Origin: Flavobacteriales bacterium
GTDB lineage: Bacteria > Bacteroidota > Bacteroidia > Flavobacteriales_F > PHOS-HE28
DNA: 64,000 nucleotides
Reading direction: 5' to 3'
NCBI GenBank assembly: GCA_019912395.1
Contig: JAIOIH010000042.1
Span: 1 to 64,000 of the forward strand
Part shown: piece after piece, positions 17,176 through 25,826 of the stretch
Position numbering within the stretch: position 1 is the first letter of the stretch
Layout: each line of letters opens with the position of its first letter
Made by a program: the position numbers and the translations under genes
Notes under the pieces: generated by a model
Seen by the model: the letters and a program-made list of their open reading frames with translations, nothing else
What the model was told of the DNA's origin: nothing
Database searches by the model: none

Positions 17176-17817
17176 ATGCAGAGATCGTTCCGCTCATTTG
17201 CCCTTGTTGGCAGCATGCTCGCCGCCGCAGCGGCTCTCCAAGCCCAAAGTTTCGAAGGCACCATCGAGTTCACCAAGACCACCGGACCTGTGGTCACCAA
17301 CTACAAGTACTACGTCAAAGGTGATCATGTAAGGATCGAGGAGCTCAGCTCCCGGGGCAATGTGCAGGGCATCATGCTGGTGGACAACCACGATAACACG
17401 GTGACCGCGCTGAGCCCCGACCGCAAGCTGTACATGGACGTGCCCAACATGCGCCTGCCCAAGGAGATCAAGGTGGATGTGAAGAAGACCGGTGAAATGA
17501 AGGACATGGCCGGTTACAAGTGCGAGAAATGGGTGGTGAAGAGCCCGTCCGAGGACCGGATCCTCACCTACTGGGTGGCACAGGATGCCTTCGATTTCTT
17601 CATTCCCATGCTGAAAACGCTCAATCGCAAGGATGAACAGGCCCTGTTCTTCCTGAAGATAGATGGTGCCAAGGGGGTCTTCCCCATGTTGGGCATGGAG
17701 CAAAAGATGGACGGCAGCGAGATCAGCCTCCTGGAAGTGACGAAGGTGGCCCGCGGTTCGCAGAAGTCCGACCTGTTCGAGATCCCAGCAGGGTTCACGA
17801 AATTCGAGCGGAACTAG
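17176..17817 (+). CDS. DUF4412-type secreted protein
   Basis: A 213-aa exported protein. The signal peptide MQRSFRSFALVGSMLAAAAALQAQS precedes a beta-rich domain with FEGTIEFTKTTGPVVTNYKYYVKGDHVRIEE-type sequence, then a PDRKLYMDVPN segment and MAGYKCEKWVVKS, ending in FEIPAGFTKFERN. This pattern fits DUF4412, a lipocalin- or LolA-like periplasmic family of unknown ligand. The track frame begins at 17101, but the signal peptide fixes the start at the ATG 17176, preceded by the A-rich leader ttgaaaattaaaccc typical of Bacteroidota. It converges on the LD-carboxypeptidase gene. Confidence 0.8.
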   Translation: MQRSFRSFALVGSMLAAAAALQAQSFEGTIEFTKTTGPVVTNYKYYVKGDHVRIEELSSRGNVQGIMLVDNHDNTVTALSPDRKLYMDVPNMRLPKEIKVDVKKTGEMKDMAGYKCEKWVVKSPSEDRILTYWVAQDAFDFFIPMLKTLNRKDEQALFFLKIDGAKGVFPMLGMEQKMDGSEISLLEVTKVARGSQKSDLFEIPAGFTKFERN

Positions 17818-17829
17818 AACAGCGACCGG

Positions 17830-18756
17830 TCAGGCCGGAGATCCACTGGCAAAGCTCAGCGTTGTACCCTCGGGGGTCACGCTGAGCTTTGTTCTTTGGC
17901 CCAAAATCAAGGCCCGGTTGTCGGTGATGTGGCCGGCCGGGAAATTGTAGCACACGGGATAGGACTTGCCCGCCACGGCCCGGGCGATGATGGCCTCCGC
18001 GGTATGGCCGAAGGGATCTGCGGGGTTCTTGTCGTGCATGTCGGTCATGGTGCCCACCACCAGCCCGGCCAGGTCGTTGAAAAGTCCGCCGAGCTTCAGG
18101 TTCATCACCATGCGGTCCGCATGGTAGAGCAGTTCGTCGAGGTCCTCGATGAAAAGGACCTTGCCCGTGGTATCCAGGTCGTAGGGAGTGCCCCGCAGGG
18201 CGTACAGGATGGAGACATTCCCCCCCACCAGCAGGCCTTCCCCGGAGCCCTGGCGGTCCAAGGGATGGGTTCCGGCCACCGGCCTGGTGATGGCCGCTGG
18301 CTGGCCGAACAGCGCGGCTTTCAATGTGGAGAGGGAGGCTTCGCTCTTGCCGGAGATGTTGAACGGCATCTGGGCGTGGAGGGAGCACACCCCCAGCCGG
18401 TGCAGGGCCGAATGCAGCACGGTGACATCGCTGAAGCCGACGATCCATTTCGGATGGTCCCGCAGGATGGACAGGTCCAATAATTCCAGAAGGTGAACGG
18501 TGCCATAGCCGCCGCGGGCGCACCAGATCGCCTTTACCTGATCATCCATCAAGGCCGATCGCAGGTCGTCGGCACGCTCCTGGGCCGTGCCGGCCTGTTG
18601 GAAGCACTTCCGCCCCACACCGGCCCCCAGCTTCACCTTCAGTTTCCAGCTTTCCGCAATGGCGATGCCCGCTTGGAGCTCTTCGGCAGTGATGGCGCGG
18701 GCCGTTGGAATAATGGCGATGGTATCGCCCGGACGAAGCGAAGGCGGCAGGATCAT
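17830..18756 (-). CDS. LD-carboxypeptidase (peptidase S66)
   Basis: A 308-aa S66 serine peptidase; relatives remove the terminal D-Ala from the tetrapeptide of recycled murein. Seen are the opening LRPGDTIAIIPTARAI, KAIWCARGGYGTVHLLELLD, and the nucleophile Ser in WIVGFSDVTVLHSALH near residue 105. The Glu of the Ser-Glu-His triad is expected around LFIEDLDELLYHADRM, and the His in FPAGHITDNRALI. The track start at 18774 may be replaced by the ATG at 18756 (MILPPSLRPGD). The last codons overlap a strong inverted repeat that probably terminates the opposing DUF4412 transcript. Confidence 0.9.
   Translation of the reverse strand: MILPPSLRPGDTIAIIPTARAITAEELQAGIAIAESWKLKVKLGAGVGRKCFQQAGTAQERADDLRSALMDDQVKAIWCARGGYGTVHLLELLDLSILRDHPKWIVGFSDVTVLHSALHRLGVCSLHAQMPFNISGKSEASLSTLKAALFGQPAAITRPVAGTHPLDRQGSGEGLLVGGNVSILYALRGTPYDLDTTGKVLFIEDLDELLYHADRMVMNLKLGGLFNDLAGLVVGTMTDMHDKNPADPFGHTAEAIIARAVAGKSYPVCYNFPAGHITDNRALILGQRTKLSVTPEGTTLSFASGSPA
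17850..17891 (+). terminator. Hairpin terminator inside the 3' end of the S66 gene
   Basis: A perfect 13-bp inverted repeat, caaagctcagcgt and acgctgagctttg, with a 16-nt loop. On the plus strand it is followed by ttctttgg, a moderately T-rich tail. It lies 33 nt after the DUF4412 stop and codes for the last residues of the S66 peptidase on the minus strand, so one stretch does two jobs. Confidence 0.7.
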
Positions 18757-18786
18757 GGTGCGAAGGTCGCACATGCCAAGCAGTCT

Positions 18787-18838
18787 CTCGCGACACGCGA
18801 GCGACTGCCTCCGGGCGCAGTTGCCCGCGTGTCGTGAG
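18787..18838. repeat. REP doublet
   Basis: The forward arm ctcgcgacacgcgag (18787-18801) is identical to the core of the RAYT-linked REPs. The reverse arm at 18824-18838 matches its complement with two differences. The pair lies between the divergent S66 peptidase and sigma factor genes, about 10 kb from the RAYT. Confidence 0.85.
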
Positions 18839-18933
18839 TGGCTGCTTCACCATTTTCCGGACCTTTGGCTTACCTTCAACTCAGCCTGGGGCAACTTTCC
18901 GCCCCGGATCTGCATCATAGCGCAAGCAAGGCA

Positions 18934-19479
18934 ATGACTGATGAGCAAATGGTAGCCGGCTGCCTCAAGGGTGACCCGATCGCCCAAAAGGCGCTCTATC
19001 AGGCCCATGCGCGCAAAATGATGAGCATCTGCATGCGTTACGCACCCGATCGAGAACAGGCCCAGGACATCCTGCAGGACGGTTTCGTGAAGGTGTTCCA
19101 GAAAATGGACCATTTCCGGGGTGATGGCCCGCTGGGCGGTTGGATCGCACGCACGATGGTGAACACGGCCTTGGACCAGATCCGAAGGAACAAACCCTTT
19201 GAGCACAGCTTGGACCTTACCGAGGCCGAGCACCTCCACGCCACGGACAGCCAGGCCATCAGTGCCCTGAGCACCGATGAACTGATGGACTTGATCCAGG
19301 CGCTGCCACCGGGCTACCGCACAGTGTTCAACCTGTTCGCGATCGAGGGTTATCCGCACAAGGAGATCGGGGAGATGCTGGGGATCTCGGAGAACACCTC
19401 CAAGTCACAATTCATGAAGGCGCGGGCCTACCTGCGCAAATTGCTTCCGAAGGAAACGGCCAATATGTACGGTCATTGA
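18934..19479 (+). CDS. ECF-type RNA polymerase sigma-70 factor
   Basis: A 181-aa sigma factor with only regions 2 and 4. Region 2 includes LYQAHARKMMSICMRYAPDREQAQDILQDGFVKVFQ and GWIARTMVNTALDQIRR; region 4 includes LIQALPPGYRTVFNLFAIEGYPHKEIGEMLGISENTSKSQ with its helix-turn-helix. The track frame starts at 18838, but ATG 18934 (MTDEQMVAGCLKG) is the family start and leaves the REP outside. Two nucleotides separate its stop from the next gene, which has a layout like a membrane anti-sigma factor. The pair, with the two T9SS proteins behind it, forms a likely cell-surface signalling operon (inference). Confidence 0.95.
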   Translation: MTDEQMVAGCLKGDPIAQKALYQAHARKMMSICMRYAPDREQAQDILQDGFVKVFQKMDHFRGDGPLGGWIARTMVNTALDQIRRNKPFEHSLDLTEAEHLHATDSQAISALSTDELMDLIQALPPGYRTVFNLFAIEGYPHKEIGEMLGISENTSKSQFMKARAYLRKLLPKETANMYGH

Positions 19480-19481
19480 AC

Positions 19482-20558
19482 ATGGGCGATCAACTGACAG
19501 ACCTGCTCCGCGAGCGCTTCACCGGCCACGAGATGAACGTGCCTCCCGGCGCATGGGAACAGGTGAGCGGCCAACTGGCCGCGAATGCCAGCGGTGAAAG
19601 TCTCCGCGAAACCATGCAGGACAAGTTCAACGGGCACGAAGCCGACGTGGACCCATCCGCATGGACGAACATCAGCGGGCAGCTGATGCAGGGCACCGTA
19701 CCGGGAGCCTCCTTCAGCACCGGTTGGATCACAGCCGGTGTGGCCGCCGTGGCCATTACGGCCGGAGTGTTCCTGTGGAACCACAACAAGGCTGGGCCCG
19801 ATGTGCCCGCTGTGGAAAGAACCCACGTTGCGGTGGTGGCTTCCCCCGCTACGACGAACGAACCGGTTTCCGTAAACCCCGCACCCGTCCCGGAAACACC
19901 GGAAAAAAGAAAGGAGCTGGTGCAGCCAACACCGGAGAAGGCCGTGGTTCCCACTGCCCCGGTGAAGTCGGGATCGGTGGAAGCTGTGGAAACCACTCCC
20001 GAACCCAAGGCTGTGGAAAGATCCGAACCTGCAACTCCGAAGGCGTCCTCTTCCACGGCCGACCAAGAGACTCCGGTGGTGAAGCCCGCAGCCCCCTCCG
20101 AAGCACCTATTCCAAAGCAGGAAACCACCCCGGTGGAAGGCCCAGCGACGCACGGTACGGACATGGAAATGCCCAAGGTTACCGAAGGAGCTTCTAAGGA
20201 GGAAGCGACAGTAGCACCTCCCCCCGGCTCCACCAACAACGAACGATCCGAAGAGGATCCGTTCCGGAACGAGCATGCGAGCACGGTCCTGATCCCCAAC
20301 GTTTTCAGTCCGCAGGAGGATGGGGTGAACGACGTATTGAAGATCGTGGCCCGGGACTATGAGAAGGTGGATGTGCGGGTGTTCACGGCCAAGGGTGGTG
20401 CGCTCGTTTTCCGCTCCAATGATCTGGCCAACATGTGGGATGGTCGGCTTCCCAACGGCAACATCGCCGAGGAAGGCTACTACCGCTGCGTGGTCCTGCT
20501 TACCGACAAGGAGGGCCGCACGCGCATGGAAAGCGAAGTGGTACGACTATTCCGATGA
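19482..20558 (+). CDS. Single-pass membrane protein, anti-sigma-like layout, with gliding-type C-terminal domain
   Basis: A 358-aa protein. Residues 1 to about 75 hold two copies of a roughly 35-residue motif: LRERFTGHEMNVPPGAWEQV, then MQDKFNGHEADVDPSAWTNI. One transmembrane helix follows (TGWITAGVAAVAITAGVFLW, about residues 78-100), then about 155 residues rich in Pro, Glu, Thr and Ala, probably spanning the periplasm. The C-terminus, IPNVFSPQEDGVNDVLKIVA through GYYRCVVLLTDKEG, is a gliding-motility-associated (CHU_C-like) domain. The gene follows the sigma factor by 2 nt and overlaps the NIDO gene by ATGA. An anti-sigma or sensor role is inferred from this context; no classical anti-sigma domain is visible. 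Confidence 0.8.
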   Translation: MGDQLTDLLRERFTGHEMNVPPGAWEQVSGQLAANASGESLRETMQDKFNGHEADVDPSAWTNISGQLMQGTVPGASFSTGWITAGVAAVAITAGVFLWNHNKAGPDVPAVERTHVAVVASPATTNEPVSVNPAPVPETPEKRKELVQPTPEKAVVPTAPVKSGSVEAVETTPEPKAVERSEPATPKASSSTADQETPVVKPAAPSEAPIPKQETTPVEGPATHGTDMEMPKVTEGASKEEATVAPPPGSTNNERSEEDPFRNEHASTVLIPNVFSPQEDGVNDVLKIVARDYEKVDVRVFTAKGGALVFRSNDLANMWDGRLPNGNIAEEGYYRCVVLLTDKEGRTRMESEVVRLFR

Positions 20559-23509
20559 ATGAAATGAAGGTCCTTCGATACGTATCGCTGCTTTTCACCG
20601 TGGCATTTGCAACTTCATTGGTTGCACAGGACCCACCTGTGTTCAACAATGCAGCGGACTATGATGCTTGGAAAGCCCAGTTCATGACCCCCGGCCAGCC
20701 CGGACCCACGCATCCTTCCCAACAACCAGCAGAGGATGACAACTCCCGCGGAGGCGCTGCTACCTGCGATTGTTGGGTGACCCCGGATGCGAGTTATACC
20801 ACGATCAACAACAACACGGAATGGAACGCCAGTGGATGGGGCAACGGGGATGATGGCTCTTATGGACCGATCAACCTGCCGTTCGGCTTTTACCTCTATG
20901 GCCAAACCTTTACCGTTGCGTACATCAACATCAACGGTAGTGTTTCCTTCAATAATTACATCGGCACTTACAGTTCTTCCGCATTCCCGACCACCGGGCC
21001 GACCATGGTAGCCCCATTTTGGGCGGACGTGGACCTGCGCGGCGGCGGGGTCGGCCAGAACATCGTGCAATACAAGGTGACCCCCACGGCCATGTACGTG
21101 AATTGGACACGCGTGGGGTATTACAATCAACAAACGGACAAGTTGAACTCCTTCCAGGTGATCATCACCAATGGTACCGACCCCATCGTACCCAATGGAG
21201 CGAACGTTTCATTCTGCTACGGCACCATGGAATGGACCACGGGCAGTGCCTCCGGAGGCAGCAATGGGTTCGGAGGCACCCCCGCAACCGTGGGTGCCAA
21301 CAAGGGTGATGGCATCAATTATATACAGTTCGGACGGTTCGACCATGCCGGGATGGACTACAACGGACCTTTCGGAGCGCCGAGCGGAATCAGTTGGCTC
21401 TCGGACAAATACTTCACCTTCTCCACCTCGGTCACCACCGGCAATGTACCTCCCGTGGTCACCGGCCAATCGGTGTGCGACTCGCTCACCGTATGCACGG
21501 ACCAGACCACCCAGCTCAGCGTGGAATTCCTCTCCCCGGAACCCGACCAGATCACCGTACCTTCCTCCTACAGCAACACCTTGAGCAATTATACCGTGGT
21601 TGATTCCATCTCGGGGTTGAACGCCTCCATCACCACCCAGTTCACCCCCAGCATAGCGGATACCGGCTACCACGACGTGTACTTCGAGGGAGCTGATAAT
21701 GGCAGCCCTCCGCTCACGTCCACCCTGCACATCGTGGTCCATGTGCTTCCATCACCTCAACTGGTCTCCGACAGCTTGCTCGTCTGCGACAATGCCGTAC
21801 CGTTCGACATGCTCACCGTACTGGGTGGCAACGCACCGGCAGGTGGCGATTGGATCGCACCGGACGGCTCCAGCCACACCAACATCTTCATTCCCGGGGA
21901 GGACATGGATGGCGAATACACCTATGAAGTGGGCATCGGAACATCGTGCTCCGCCACGGGTGTCGCCACCATAACCAACGTACCCCACGCACACGCGGGT
22001 GGCGACACCGCATTGGCCTATTGCTCCTGGGATAACCCGGACAACCTCTTCCTGAAGATCCCTGATTCACCGCAAAGCGGGGGTGCGTGGATGGTTCCGG
22101 GGGGCACCGTCTTCACTGGAACGCTCGACCCCGCAACGGCCCAGCCGGGCATCTTCCAATACATCGTGGACGGTACGGCTCCTTGCCCCAACGACACGGC
22201 CTTCATCTCCGTGGCGATCCCGCAGGCCGTGGACGCGGGTGCGGACAGCTCCATTGTGCTCTGCGTGGATGCCGCCCCCTTCAGCATGCGGACCCGATTG
22301 GGCGGGACCCCGGACGCCACCGGGAAATGGACCGATGTGGCAGGCATTACGGTGCCCGACCTCTTCGACCCGGCCACCGGGGCTATCGGCTTGTACACCT
22401 ACACCGTGGCTGCCATACCCCCATGCCCGGACCAGAGCGCGATCCTTACGGTCAACGTGGACCCGCTACCGCAAGCTGGGCTGGACAGTTCCCTGGTGAT
22501 CTGTGCCAACGGGGGCAACACCCCGCTCTTCCCGTTGCTCGGCGGGAGCCCGGACACCGGCGGCCACTGGCTCGCTCCGGACAGCTCCCTGCTGGACAAC
22601 GGAATACTGGACCCCAGCCTGGAACATTCCGGTGATTACATGTATGTCACCATTGGTCCCGGTGCCTGCGCGCATCGTTCGGACACCGCCGTGGTAAACG
22701 TTCATATCGATCCGTTGCCGGTGATCTCCTTCACCGCCGAGCCGGACAGTGGCTGCAATCCCTTGGAAGTGACCTTCACCAATACCACGGACCCCATCTA
22801 CGTGGGCGGACCCTGCGTTTGGGACCTTGGTGACGGCACCGACACCGTGCATGCCTGCGGCACGTTCACCCACACCTACGCCGAGGCCGGATGGTATCAT
22901 GTGAAACTCAGGGTAACCACACCGCAAGGTTGCACGGACCAACTGATCGCGCCCGGCGCGGTACTGGTGGACCCCGCCCCGAAGGCCACGTTCACGTACA
23001 CTCCGGACCCGGGGATCGCCGGGAACAGCAGGCTGGTCTTCACGGCCACCGACCCCCATGCGGTGGACTTCCACTGGACCTTTCCCGATGGGTCGGCTCC
23101 GAGCGGGATGCAAACGGCATACACCTTCCCTGACAAGATCGCCGATGAATACCTCGTCTGCCTCTCCGTGGCCGATCGCTACGGTTGCGCGGATACCCTC
23201 TGCGACACCATTCCCATCCTGGTGGCTAACCTATGGGTACCCAAGGCATTTACTCCGGACGGCAACGGAGTGAACGACATCTTCCTGCCTGTAACCGCCG
23301 ACATGGCGCCGGAGGACTACCACCTGCGCATCTTTGACCGCTGGGGCCAGCTCTTGTTCGAAAGCACCGATCCGAACCGGGGTTGGGATGGAAGCGGCCT
23401 GCACGGCGGGCACACGGCCACCGGCATTTATGTTTGGCGATTGACGTTCAGGCCCCTTTATGCCGCTGATAAGATCGATCACTTCGGCACGGTCACGCTC
23501 CTGAAATGA
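20555..23509 (+). CDS. T9SS cargo: NIDO-like and PKD domains with gliding C-terminal domain
   Basis: A 984-aa secreted protein. The signal peptide is MKVLRYVSLLFTVAFATSLVAQ. A nidogen-like (NIDO) region follows at about residues 95-295 (INLPFGFYLYGQTFTVAYIN; MVAPFWADVDLRGGG; YIQFGRFDHAGMDY). The middle carries repeated modules with Cys and Gly, and a PKD-type domain (VWDLGDGTDTVHACGTFTHTY). The end, WVPKAFTPDGNGVNDIFLPV through FGTVTLLK, is a type-B T9SS / gliding-motility C-terminal domain. The track start at 20435 is out of context; ATG 20555 overlaps the upstream stop by ATGA. It is a probable adhesin or surface protein, paralogous to the next gene. Confidence 0.92.
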   Translation: MNEMKVLRYVSLLFTVAFATSLVAQDPPVFNNAADYDAWKAQFMTPGQPGPTHPSQQPAEDDNSRGGAATCDCWVTPDASYTTINNNTEWNASGWGNGDDGSYGPINLPFGFYLYGQTFTVAYININGSVSFNNYIGTYSSSAFPTTGPTMVAPFWADVDLRGGGVGQNIVQYKVTPTAMYVNWTRVGYYNQQTDKLNSFQVIITNGTDPIVPNGANVSFCYGTMEWTTGSASGGSNGFGGTPATVGANKGDGINYIQFGRFDHAGMDYNGPFGAPSGISWLSDKYFTFSTSVTTGNVPPVVTGQSVCDSLTVCTDQTTQLSVEFLSPEPDQITVPSSYSNTLSNYTVVDSISGLNASITTQFTPSIADTGYHDVYFEGADNGSPPLTSTLHIVVHVLPSPQLVSDSLLVCDNAVPFDMLTVLGGNAPAGGDWIAPDGSSHTNIFIPGEDMDGEYTYEVGIGTSCSATGVATITNVPHAHAGGDTALAYCSWDNPDNLFLKIPDSPQSGGAWMVPGGTVFTGTLDPATAQPGIFQYIVDGTAPCPNDTAFISVAIPQAVDAGADSSIVLCVDAAPFSMRTRLGGTPDATGKWTDVAGITVPDLFDPATGAIGLYTYTVAAIPPCPDQSAILTVNVDPLPQAGLDSSLVICANGGNTPLFPLLGGSPDTGGHWLAPDSSLLDNGILDPSLEHSGDYMYVTIGPGACAHRSDTAVVNVHIDPLPVISFTAEPDSGCNPLEVTFTNTTDPIYVGGPCVWDLGDGTDTVHACGTFTHTYAEAGWYHVKLRVTTPQGCTDQLIAPGAVLVDPAPKATFTYTPDPGIAGNSRLVFTATDPHAVDFHWTFPDGSAPSGMQTAYTFPDKIADEYLVCLSVADRYGCADTLCDTIPILVANLWVPKAFTPDGNGVNDIFLPVTADMAPEDYHLRIFDRWGQLLFESTDPNRGWDGSGLHGGHTATGIYVWRLTFRPLYAADKIDHFGTVTLLK

Positions 23510-23659
23510 TGCCAACCCCGAACACACACAACCCATTGACCTCCATTCGACCAAGATCGTGAAAGTTACCCGTTCCGGACACAAGATCTGTGCGCCGGGA
23601 TTATCTTGGCCAACCCATTTAGACGCAACCCTGCCATGGCTCCCCATCCCTACCCACCG

Positions 23660-25759
23660 ATGAAGACGATCTTGACGACCCTTTTACTGGCCAGTGCCAC
23701 GCTTGGATCCGTGCAGGCGCAAGGAGTGCAACTTTCAGTGGACGAGTACCAGGATATGAAGCTGCACGGTACGCTGCCTGCTGAATACAACGTGACCTAC
23801 TCCACCCTTCCTCCGCCCAAGGTGCAAGCGGTGAACCAAGCAAAGGGCGGTGGAGGTGGCACCGGTGGCAATTGCAATTGCTGGATCGATCCGGACGATA
23901 CGTACACGCTCGCCCTTCAACCGAATGATGACGGATCATCCGCGCAGATCACCCTGCCCTTTCAGTTCGATCTTTATGGGGACCTGTACAATACGTGCTA
24001 TGTGAACAACAACGGCAACGTTTCCTTCCAAACCGCCTTCGGCACGTATTCCTCCCAAGCCTTTCCGAACAGCAACTTCAAGATGGTAGCTCCCTTCTGG
24101 GCGGATGTGGATACCCGGAACGGTGGGGGTACCGTGATGTACAAGCTCACCCCGAACGCGCTTTATGTGAACTGGGTGGATGTGGGGTATTACAACCAGC
24201 AGACCGACAAGCTCAATTCATTCCAACTGATCATCAGCGACGGAACCAACACCGATGTGGGCCTCGGCAGTACGGTATCCTTCTGCTACCGGGAAATGGA
24301 ATGGACCACGGGCTCCGCTTCACAAGGCGTGAACGGCTTTGGTGGCGTACCGGCCACGGTGGGTGCCAACCGGGGGAACGGTATTGACTATATCCAGTTT
24401 GGCCGTTTCGATCATGCGGGCACCGATTACGACGGACCCTTCGGGGCGAATGATGGCATCAGTTGGTTGGACAACAAGAATTTCGTCTTCACCACTGCCG
24501 TGAGCACCCAGAACATTCCACCGATCGCCAGCGGCACCTCCCTCTGCGACACGGTGAACATTTGCGTGAACGAACTGGTGAACCTGGACGTGAACTTCCT
24601 TTCACCCGAACCGGACCAATTGACCACCGCGAGCTACTCCATCGTGCCACCGTTGAACGCGGTGATCACCGAAACGAACACCAGCCCTGCGAACACGGTC
24701 AACCTGAACCTCCAGTTCATTCCCTTGGTATCCGATACCGGCTACCACGTGATCACCTACACCGCCACCGATGACGGATTACCACCCTTGACATCCACGG
24801 TATCCGTGGTGTTCCGCGTCTTCTACACACCGGCCCCCCCCCCGGTGATCACGGGCGACACGATCGCCTGCGCAGGCCAAGGCGTACTGCTCACCGCCAC
24901 GGGTGGATATGAGCATTACGTATGGGCCAACGGTTTCAATGGCGAAACCGTGCTGGTAGGCCCAGGCACCTACTACGTGGAGGCCAGCACCGGTGCCTGC
25001 ATCCTGGTGTCCAACTCGATCGTGGTGCATGAAGCCCCCTCACCCAGCCCGGTGATCGACGGCGTTATGTTCAACTGCGGCGGTGACCCTGCCACGCTTT
25101 TCACCACGGAGACCTATGATGGCTATGCGTGGAGCAACGGCAGCCAAGACTCTACCATCAGCGTAGGTACGGGGACGTACAGCGTTACGGTGACCAACGA
25201 GTTCGGCTGCGAGGGCACCTCCGCCCCGGTGAACGTGCTGAGCGCGAACACGCCCACGGCCTTCTTCACCGGCGATCCCGGAGGTGATGTATTCCCCGGT
25301 ACCACGGTGATCTACACCGATCACTCCAACGGAAATGGCGGCAACATCGTGAACTGGTCGTGGAGCACGGACTCCCTGGGCGGCGGTTCCGGTACCGAGT
25401 TCACGCTGACCTTCGACACACCGGGCACCTATCCGATCACCCTCACGGTGACCACGGCGGACGGCTGTACGCACGCCTACACGTATACCCAGATCGTGAT
25501 CCCCACGGAGATCATCATCCCCAATGTGTTCAGTCCCAATGGCGATGGGCACAACGATGCCCTGGTGTTCGAGGGTGCGCAGTACTACCCGAACACGGCA
25601 CTTTCCGTGTTCAACCGCTGGGGCCAAGAGGTGTTCACCAGTACGAACTACAAGAACACTTGGCGTCCTTCCAAGGACACGCCGGACGGCACCTACTATT
25701 ACGTCCTGAAGCTCAACACGGGCAAGGAATTCACGGGCCACGTGACCTTGCTGCGCTGA
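23660..25759 (+). CDS. T9SS cargo: NIDO-like and PKD domains, paralogue of the upstream gene
   Basis: A 699-aa secreted protein. MKTILTTLLLASATLGSVQAQG is a good signal peptide and sets the start at 23660 rather than 23606. A NIDO-like region follows (ITLPFQFDLYGDLYNTCYVN; MVAPFWADVDTRNGG; YIQFGRFDHAGTDYDGPFGA), closely matching the upstream gene. Later come two short modules (YEHYVWANGFNGETVLVG; YDGYAWSNGSQDSTISVG), a PKD domain (GTYPITLTVTTADGCTHAY) and a type-B C-terminal domain beginning IPNVFSPNGDGHNDALVFEG. A 150-nt gap separates it from its paralogue, so it may have its own promoter. The tandem pair looks like a gene duplication with diverged central modules. Confidence 0.92.
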   Translation: MKTILTTLLLASATLGSVQAQGVQLSVDEYQDMKLHGTLPAEYNVTYSTLPPPKVQAVNQAKGGGGGTGGNCNCWIDPDDTYTLALQPNDDGSSAQITLPFQFDLYGDLYNTCYVNNNGNVSFQTAFGTYSSQAFPNSNFKMVAPFWADVDTRNGGGTVMYKLTPNALYVNWVDVGYYNQQTDKLNSFQLIISDGTNTDVGLGSTVSFCYREMEWTTGSASQGVNGFGGVPATVGANRGNGIDYIQFGRFDHAGTDYDGPFGANDGISWLDNKNFVFTTAVSTQNIPPIASGTSLCDTVNICVNELVNLDVNFLSPEPDQLTTASYSIVPPLNAVITETNTSPANTVNLNLQFIPLVSDTGYHVITYTATDDGLPPLTSTVSVVFRVFYTPAPPPVITGDTIACAGQGVLLTATGGYEHYVWANGFNGETVLVGPGTYYVEASTGACILVSNSIVVHEAPSPSPVIDGVMFNCGGDPATLFTTETYDGYAWSNGSQDSTISVGTGTYSVTVTNEFGCEGTSAPVNVLSANTPTAFFTGDPGGDVFPGTTVIYTDHSNGNGGNIVNWSWSTDSLGGGSGTEFTLTFDTPGTYPITLTVTTADGCTHAYTYTQIVIPTEIIIPNVFSPNGDGHNDALVFEGAQYYPNTALSVFNRWGQEVFTSTNYKNTWRPSKDTPDGTYYYVLKLNTGKEFTGHVTLLR

Positions 25760-25780
25760 GGCATCCCAGGCAAACCAAAC

Positions 25781-25811
25781 GACGGAAGCCCCGCTGGTCG
25801 GGGCTTCCGTC
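25781..25811 (+). terminator. Strong hairpin after the NIDO/T9SS operon
   Basis: gacggaagccccg pairs perfectly with cggggcttccgtc over 13 bp with a 5-nt loop (ctggt). It starts 22 nt after the stop of the second NIDO protein and ends 16 nt before the metF start. There is no T run, but stem strength and position support termination. Confidence 0.75.
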
Positions 25812-25826
25812 CATCCGGACCCATCC

